Source: Paracentrotus lividus
Taxonomy: Eukaryota > Echinodermata > Echinoidea > Camarodonta > Echinidae
DNA length: 64,000 nucleotides
Assembly (NCBI GenBank): GCA_940671915.1
Contig: CALNVZ010000218.1
Span: 495,345 to 559,344, forward strand
Direction of reading: 5' to 3'
The notes below the pieces were generated by a model. That model saw only the letters and a list, made by a program, of their open reading frames with translations. It did no database searches and had not been told where the DNA came from. Positions 56,760 through 64,000 of this stretch are shown here, in pieces; position 1 is the stretch's first letter, and every line of letters starts with the position of its first letter. The position numbers were made by a program, and so were the translations under genes.

Positions 56760-58425
56760 AGTTTAATAGACAAGTTTGGAAGAAACCAATAGGTCATTGG
56801 TTTTCCGGTAATGGCACCGACGTTGATTGCGTACGTTGTTCCTGTTCCAACACCTTTCCCCCAGAAACAATTATGACGATTCTGATTGGTTGAAAAAAAA
56901 GGACATGTTGTGAACTGGAGCAGTTGTTCCGCTGAAAGTGCATCTGTTTGAGGCTTTTCCGGTCGAGGTACCCAGTCATCTATACATTGAGTGGTGTACG
57001 ATAAACCGAAACGTGTCCAAAATGTTATTTTGAAGACCTAGCATCTTTCCAGGTGCTTTGCAGGACTTACAATAGCTGATGGAGAGAGGGTATTATTTTC
57101 CAAAGAGCATATGGATGTATGGGAAAGTGGACAAAACAATATGCAGATGCAAAGATTTGAACTGACGTGACATCACAAAGACATGAAAATATTCTTCAAA
57201 TAACCTTGTATATTTATTGCCATTATGTTAATCACAAAACACCTATATTATATGTACTTGAACATAATGGTGTATCGTATATATTTAATGTATAGGCATA
57301 AAAAGAGTGTATACATTTGTGTATCGTGTGCGGCAGACAGTCATTTCTCTGCTATAGGTCTTCCATTATGACATCATAGTAGCGGCCACGCTATGCAACA
57401 GCCATTATTACATCCTAGTAGTGGCCATACTATGCAACAGTAAACTCAAGGCGCATCCTGGTGATGTGACGTAATCGTTATCAACTCAGTTGACGAGACT
57501 TCATTAATGATGAGGAGGATGAGGAGGACTTGGACAGAAACGAACACGTTCTTTATTCATTTTTATTTCGGGTTAAACAGAAACGGTTCGGTTTTCTCAT
57601 TAATTTGTTTCCTATAGCTTCTGATTTTGAAGGATAGTTTATTAATTTTGTTTAAATCGTTTGAGTTAAATGTAGTCTAAAAAGAAACACATGACCAGTT
57701 GCTTGAAAATTTTATCAGAGTCGCTAGTATATAATCATGATATATGCATGGCAGTGTATATAATAAACGTGCGCGCTGAGCATCCCGAATACCAAATATA
57801 CTTCTTTACGCAACAATGATGTTTCATAGGGAGCATAATTTATCATAAAGAAAATGGGAGTTTAACAATTCATTGTCAAGTTATTATTCATAAAAATTAT
57901 TGAAGATTACATGAAAATGGCTCTATGCTTTGATTTATTGCTATACAACTTTAAAACACGTTAATGTGTTCAAGGGGAGTCAGACCAGAACATATGAAAT
58001 TGTTTTGTAAAGCAGTTTAACTCCATGAGGTTAGTGGGAAGCAGGTATCTTGGGTATTCACAATATCATGCAAAAACACTCAGCGCGAGCGCTTAGTCTT
58101 TGTCGCATGTTGTGTAATTGCCCTCTATGCGCTGCATTGCCACTATTATAAACAAACTCATACATGTGCATCGCGAGTTTGGCGCTCACTCTTACAAGGA
58201 AAAACAAAAGTGAAACAGCTATGTTGGTTGCGTATTTATTGTCTCAAAGTTTTCAAGTTGAATCCCCTGTTGGAATCATACGTATTAATATAATAAGCGT
58301 GATATATATGTTCTTCTAAACATGGTTCAGATACAAACTTGATTCGCGATCAGCATTTCAAGATAACGCGAAGCATGTGCAACAGGGTTTTATATGTGAT
58401 ACAAAGCTGTACACTCATGTACTTG
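56760..58425. other. Downstream sequence with one small tandem repeat
   Basis: 57,363-57,401 and 57,402-57,440 are two adjacent 39-bp copies (CCATTAT.ACATC.TAGTAG.GGCCA.). No gene recognised. Confidence 0.55.
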
Positions 58426-58426
58426 T

Positions 58427-58550
58427 GCCCTGTTACATAAAACAGATGCGGTCAATATTACGATTGATTATAACTCTTAGTACACAGTTTGCCATAGACG
58501 TACGACGTGGATCAATCGTAAGATCAATCATATGTTTAATGTTACAAGGC
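58427..58550. mobile_element. ~125-bp MITE family, copy 3 of 4
   Basis: The GCCCTGTTACATAAAA end, a core ACTCTTAGTACACAGTTTGC CATAGA shared with copy 4, and a TTAATGTTACAAGGC right end. Confidence 0.8.
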
Positions 58551-58554
58551 ATTG

Positions 58555-60900
58555 TACTTATATCTATTCTATGGTAAATATTGTGAATTTTAAGTTCTTG
58601 TATCGTACAAAATAATGTGTATTTGTTTATTTTTTACTCTGTAGAAAACAGTAAACGATGTATTTAAAAATATTAATAACATTGTATCTACTAATGAGTG
58701 TGCTAGCTCATAGATATCATTACTGTTAGTCCGATTGTTTTTCTACTATCTAACGATTTTAGTTATTGCATGATTATTTTATTCAGATTTTCGGATCAAT
58801 GTAAAAATGCGATAGTACACACCCGTGGCCAACAATCATTGTTGTATGAACTCTGTTGGCTGATTAAATAAGGAAAATTACATGATGTCCCCCTCTTAAT
58901 ATATGTACTTTTTTATATCTATAAACTTATTATGACTGTTAATTAATTTCAAAGATAGATTATCTTAAAAGACCGATTTGTACACATTCGTATTCTTACA
59001 TTCAAGAAAAATTAATACCATAATCCGAAATACACGGCAAATCTAAGACCCTCTTTTAATATATTCAGAATATGGATGAACATTCAAACGAGTTGTAACA
59101 TTTACTATAATTGTTATAATTTACAGCATTTTTTTTTAAAGATCGATAGCAAAAAAAAACATCATGATAAAAAAAAAACGGAAAACCCAGATGTATATTC
59201 GTCTTCTGCAGAGAGAATTGTAAAATGGTTAGTGCAAAATGCACCAATAGCAATACCATTCGTCTAGCAATAAAATATAGTAACAGTCTCACTGATGCCA
59301 CATTGTAATGTTTATTTCCAATCAAGGCAAATCTGATTTGTTTTATCTTTTGAAATCGTGTGCATTTATGTGATATATCTTTTAGCCGAAAGGGTAATTA
59401 TTTTCCACAGGGCTTACGCTTGCTATTTATTTATTTTTTATTTATTTTTTTTTTTCTTTACACGGCCGGATTCTCTATTTTGAGTTAATTTCTTTTTTGT
59501 TTTTGTTTTTGCTCTTTATATTTTTTTTTAATATTAGTTTTTGTATTTGTTTGCCATTTAAGTGGTTGATACCTTTTTCATTATAACCATGTGTGTTTGT
59601 AAGAAAAGTTTGAGTCGGTAACATGGCGGGACGTGATTGGATAAATTTCCTAATTCTTATGCCTGTGTTGTATTACTGATGTGATAAATGATATATACAT
59701 GATATTCTGTAAGTACCTATGACTGTTTATTGCCATTGCCATTTATGAAACCGTTTGAATATAATTGCTTTCAGCTTGGATCGATACGTGTATCTCCCGT
59801 TGGGTCGTACGGCGAGTAAAAACCATTCGTTATTCCCATTTTTTGAACAGTGTGCTTCATACGAACATGGGCAACACGGATTTTCTTTTTAAAACATGCC
59901 GTGTAGGGCCACGGAGGCATATTATTTTGATCCAGGCTTTAGTCTAATAATGCTTCTAGCCTGTATTTTAGGGATTTGTTTTTACAACATTATTTTCATA
60001 TCATATAAGGTCCTCAAGCTCATAGTTTATAAAGCTTCCACATATTTACAATTTTTTAAACATAGAATTTCGATGGAGAATGATTCGGGAAACAATTGTG
60101 TGTATGTTTTTAATCAGGTTGTGATAAGTTACGTACTGACGGGTTCAGTATAACTAAACACTAGAATACTGGACGGGTCTAATGTTATACCAAAAACAAA
60201 TTGATTTTTTGTTGTTGTTTATATCATATATTTAGGTGTCAGATTTCAATTTACACAGTCATGTATTATACATAGATTGAAAATGCTACCCTCGAAAACA
60301 TGATGAGAGACTACTGTTTCCTAATATTCGATCTATTATCTTACCTAGACGTTTGGAGAACCATAAAGTCTAGTGATTTGCATGATTGAAATTAGAAATA
60401 GGACTAGTGTATAAAATATACTGAAGAACCATTACCGTTACCTTACTGTAACCATTATATACACATGATCAAATTAGTTTAATTGTATATGAGAAATGAA
60501 AATCAAAGCATTTAAAGTAACAAATTCAACTTAATGAATAAAAAAGACGCGGTTTTTTTTCAACTTATCTGCTAATTGGAAACATTAAAAAAAAAAATTA
60601 ATATAAAATAAAAAAAAAAAAAAAAGAAGAAGAAGAAAAAGAAAACCCACTCCTTCAGTTACTTTCATTCTGAGTAGATTACATGGTGTGTCTGGTAGTT
60701 GTGACGTATAGAACATAGGCTAATGATTATTTGTGTTGTCTTTCCACAATATATTTCTTTGACTGACAAATATTATCCATATTCAATAAAATTGCTAATT
60801 TATATAAAATATATTAATTGTATATATTTGTCTGTATGAATTCATGTGTGCTTTTCTGGTCATGACTGTGTAACCCCCTCCAAATTAGGGGAGAGCATTC
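58555..60900. other. Intergenic, nothing recognised
   Basis: AT-rich, with homopolymer runs near 60,590-60,640. Small open frames, including one of 85 codons at 59,896-60,153, have no recognisable relatives. Confidence 0.45.
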
Positions 60901-60906
60901 TTATCA

Positions 60907-61183
60907 GGGTGGTGTTGCATAAAACTTTTGTTCTAACCCGAGTTTTCTCGGGTTAAACAATTCAGCTTATGTAGACCTATTTCTTAGGTTATTCAACCTG
61001 ATTTTTAAAACGCCCAAAAATTTATTGCATTAATACTTTTGAAAACTCTGGTATGTTTTTCAGCAATGGAAAAAACAGTAAAAAATCCAGAAAAATATTG
61101 TAACCGGAGTTTTTGGACTTTAACCAGAGTTTTCAGATTTTAACCGGAAAAAACTCCGGTTAGAAGTTTTATGCAACAGGGTG
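60907..61183. mobile_element. Inverted-repeat element, ~275 bp
   Basis: GTTGCATAAAACTTTTGTTCTAACC at the left is mirrored by GGTTAGAAGTTTTATGCAAC at the right. Inner CCGAGTTTTCTCGG and CCGGAGTTTTT repeats add secondary structure. Confidence 0.75.
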
Positions 61184-61381
61184 CAGGTGGATCCTATGCT
61201 AATGAATACGACTATACAAGGTCGGGATGGTTATTTCCTCTTTTCCTATCGACGCCCCCTTCTCTTTCTCTCCCCGTCTTTATCTGTCTCTCCTTTCTGT
61301 CGTCGTCATTACCCTATTTCTTCATAATTCGAATGGGGGCACGCATCCCGGTGATTCTCATTGGGCCCTACCCTTGCTTCT

Positions 61382-61536
61382 AAAGGCCACCACAAACTAT
61401 ACGACTTTTGGTCGCACGACTGACCGATTTGGGATCTGAAATAAAACAGCGCGTTCAAAAATATACGCGCATAGTTATTTAAGATCCAAAGTCGGTTAGT
61501 CGTGCGACCTAAAGTCGAAAAAGTGTGTGATGGCCT
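61382..61536. mobile_element. MITE, ~155 bp, relative of the intron 6 array
   Basis: AAGGCCACCACA...CGACTTTTGGTCGCACGACT at the left is mirrored by AGTCGTGCGACCTAAAGTCG...TGTGATGGCCTT at the right. The core GTCGCACGACTGACCGA matches 46,562-46,975. Confidence 0.8.
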
Positions 61537-61676
61537 TAATGAGGACACTGGTAAGTCTCCCGAGATGCATGAATGTGGGTAATAGATAAACTCCGTCGCA
61601 AAGGGACCCCAGTACGTCTGCTTACATCTTTGATCGAGATCTATTTGACCTGCTATTCATCTCCCATCTCAGTCAT

Positions 61677-61802
61677 GTGCCCTATAACATAAAAGAGATA
61701 CGATCAATCTTACGATCAATCGTAACTCTTAGTACACGGTTTGCCATAGACTTACGATGGACGTCAATCGTAAGATTGAGCGTACCTTTTATGTAGCAGG
61801 GG
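61677..61802. mobile_element. ~125-bp MITE family, copy 4 of 4
   Basis: GCCCTATAACATAAAAG...CGATCAATCTTACGATCAATCG at the left; TCGTAAGATTGAGCG...CTTTTATGTAGCAGGGGC at the right. Confidence 0.82.
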
Positions 61803-62182
61803 CGCTGCCATTTATCTCACATCCCCAGTCATGATCTAACCGCTTGCATGGGGCTGTGCCGTCGCTATTGCTTTGGGCCCCCAGGGAACCGGGGAAGGCG
61901 TGACAAGATTACTGCTTCAGTCACGTCAAGGGGATGCTCAAGTACGGACCATTGTGAAATAGCTCATACAAAGAAGACTCGAAGACGATGTAATACCTCA
62001 GTTACACTACTGATGCAGACTAGAGACGAACTACTGTCCATTCTTTGGTCGTTTAATATCGTGCCGATCTGATGTCCTTCTTTTGGTTGTGACAGGGGTA
62101 TCACATATCGAAGACGAATGAAGTATGAACGGAGAGTTTCGAATAAGTGTAAAAATATAACAGCATGAACTGTTATCCAGTG

Positions 62183-62244
62183 CCTCAGTGACAACCCAGA
62201 ACCAATTCCATTTCCTCAGTGACAACCCAGAACCAATTCCAATT
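62183..62244 (+). repeat. 31-bp tandem duplication
   Basis: Two adjacent copies starting CCTCAGTGACAACCCAGAAC differ only at the end. Confidence 0.9.
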
Positions 62245-64000
62245 CATTCTTTGAAATGCAGGAACAGTGCATTTCTACCCGGTGTCGTTCCCTGGATATG
62301 ACGTTTTTTTTTTTGCATTAGACGACGAATGTAGTAGGATTTAAAGAATTATAATTATAATTGTGTATGTAATAAGAGTGTCTGTATTCTACTGAAAAAG
62401 TAGTAAAGCTGGCATTAAGTCATATTATATAAAATAGAGCAATTCCAACTCGAAAAAAAAAAAAACATAAGCCAAATTCTAGGAGCATGAAGAAACGATC
62501 GACTCGACGGAGTAACATCATATTCGAAGATGATTGAAGTAAGGAAGGAAAGAGTTTCGATTCGAGTAAATAAAATTCATCGGAGTGAGAGTTTCTCGTC
62601 TACAGTTAATATGGTTAGTACGTTTAATAGCAACATTGCAATACTGTTCCTGAACTGGTAATATACTGAAGTGAGTTATGTGCCATTTGAAGGAAAAAAA
62701 AAACTGACAATATATTTGTATTATTCGTCTTGAGTTGGTTTTATTAGTGTGACTGGCGAAACTTGGAGACTTGAAGACTTGAAGAAGCCAAGAGCACCCA
62801 GTGGACGCCGGATAGATGCTTTATGGACCCCGATGGTCTCCTACTAGCTAGATCCTATTTCTTCGTGTTTTCCCTTTAAAACCTAAAAAATAATTAAATC
62901 AACTAAATTTAAAGTAGGCATGAAACCAGTATGTCCATCTCGAAGAAGTTCTGTGCTTCAAATTACAAATAGGGTGCAATAAAAAAAAAAAAGATTATGG
63001 TAAAAAAAATCTCAGTTACATATTACTCAAAAGGGTGTAAACAAAACGAAAAGAGGAAACAAATTACCAACATATACAGAGCAAACACACATCGGAGTCA
63101 ATTCTAGAACCTGCTGTGGTCGGTCACGGTGAGGGTGTGTCTCTAACTCAAACTGAGTGGTCCTAGATAAATTTACCTCCGCCAGAACTCGACGACATGA
63201 TTTTCTCCTGCAATACTACCTGAGCCCCCCCCCCACCACCACCACCACCAGAAGGTATTAAATGAGCCGAATATCACATCGCATTAAAGACACACGCAAG
63301 CCATGTTGACATTTAAGTTTAACAGCATAACCTGCAGCAGTTACTGTAAAATGTGTGCAAATACAACGGGATTGGGTGGTTTAAAGACTCCGTGATGAAA
63401 AACCCAGATCTTGCGGCGCTTATTTGTTCAGAACTTGCGACGTAATGCTACAGTCAAACCTACACTAAAAGACTTTTCCCCACAGAAGGCGATCTTTGTG
63501 GCGACAACCTATGCATGTTAGAACCTGCCAGAATCGTGTCAGAATCGTACCTGACCGGAGATCATATACGTATCTACGACTCTGTCTACGATAGGCTACG
63601 ACAACGACTTGCTTCCACGCAAACAATGGACTAACAATAGCTTGTATCCGATAATACAATAGCCTCGACCTTCGCGCATCTCGCGGCTCGACTTCTATCG
63701 TCGCAGCTTAAAATCAACCAAAATATGAACTTGAGCACTGTGGCGATCCTTGCGACTGACACAGGCGATCAAGTATTTTCTACCTGATGGCGGCCTGGCG
63801 CCTTTATATTCGTGATAGTCCTCTCAGTCGCCCATTATAATTTGGGTCGTGAGTGAATTTTGAAAATTTCAAAAATCAGCGGCGACTGTACAGTATCTGA
63901 ATGGGAGGCCGATCCTGATTTTGGTGATTGTAGGTGGCGACAAAGACCGTAGCGGCTTAAATTTCACTTTACGTTCGGGTCAGCGACGCGTGCAACGTAC
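62245..64000. other. 3' end of window, nothing firmly recognised
   Basis: A (CCA)n run lies at 63,232-63,250. From 63,470 the sequence has many CGAC/GTCG motifs in both senses and may be part of another inverted-repeat element continuing past the window; ends were not found. Confidence 0.4.

Overview
The window is metazoan nuclear DNA: AT-rich, intron-bearing and dense with microsatellites, tRNA-derived SINE fragments and short inverted-repeat transposons. The repeat style suggests a marine invertebrate deuterostome, most likely an echinoderm; this is inference, because no taxon-diagnostic gene is present.

The one well-supported host gene is a kainate-type ionotropic glutamate receptor (GRIK-like) on the + strand. 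Thirteen sequential exons, plus one alternative exon, lie between 24,426 and 56,600. Together they encode about 866 residues: most of the amino-terminal domain, both halves of the ligand-binding clamshell, M1, the pore loop with a genomic Gln at the Q/R site, M3, M4, and a short tail ending in a PDZ-ligand-like ETVA. Exon 1 (signal peptide) was not found and probably lies upstream, beyond the first recognised exon at 24,426. A 17-kb intron separates the first two recognised exons; the rest are 0.5-2.3 kb apart. Three features stand out. Two tandem 54-bp copies of exon 5 sit 72 bp apart and both have good splice sites. Exon 10 carries a single-base frameshift in otherwise perfectly conserved ligand-binding-domain sequence. 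Relics of duplicated exon 4 and exon 10 lie in the introns.

1-2.8 kb: the 3' part of a decayed non-LTR retrotransposon (endonuclease, reverse transcriptase, C-terminal region). 2.9-12 kb: inverted-repeat elements, a diverged direct-repeat block, and nested insertions, including a 1.5-kb hAT-like element with an 8-bp target duplication. 13.4-15.8 kb: a MITE and a 1.36-kb element full of a 15-bp motif. 17.5-18.2 kb: a nine-copy degenerate 30-bp motif array. 20-23 kb: a long ATT microsatellite, a 1.1-kb inverted-arm element and direct duplications. 24.4-56.6 kb: the receptor gene, its big intron filled with SINEs, GA/CA microsatellites, a double palindrome and a 2.1-kb inverted satellite transposon. 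56.6-64 kb: MITEs and otherwise featureless DNA.

The most unusual recurring theme is a set of at least five unrelated inverted-repeat elements. Each carries its own 9-16 bp motif, repeated 6-8 times in both orientations inside the element and, in some, at the ends. The motifs look like multiplied subterminal protein-binding sites.
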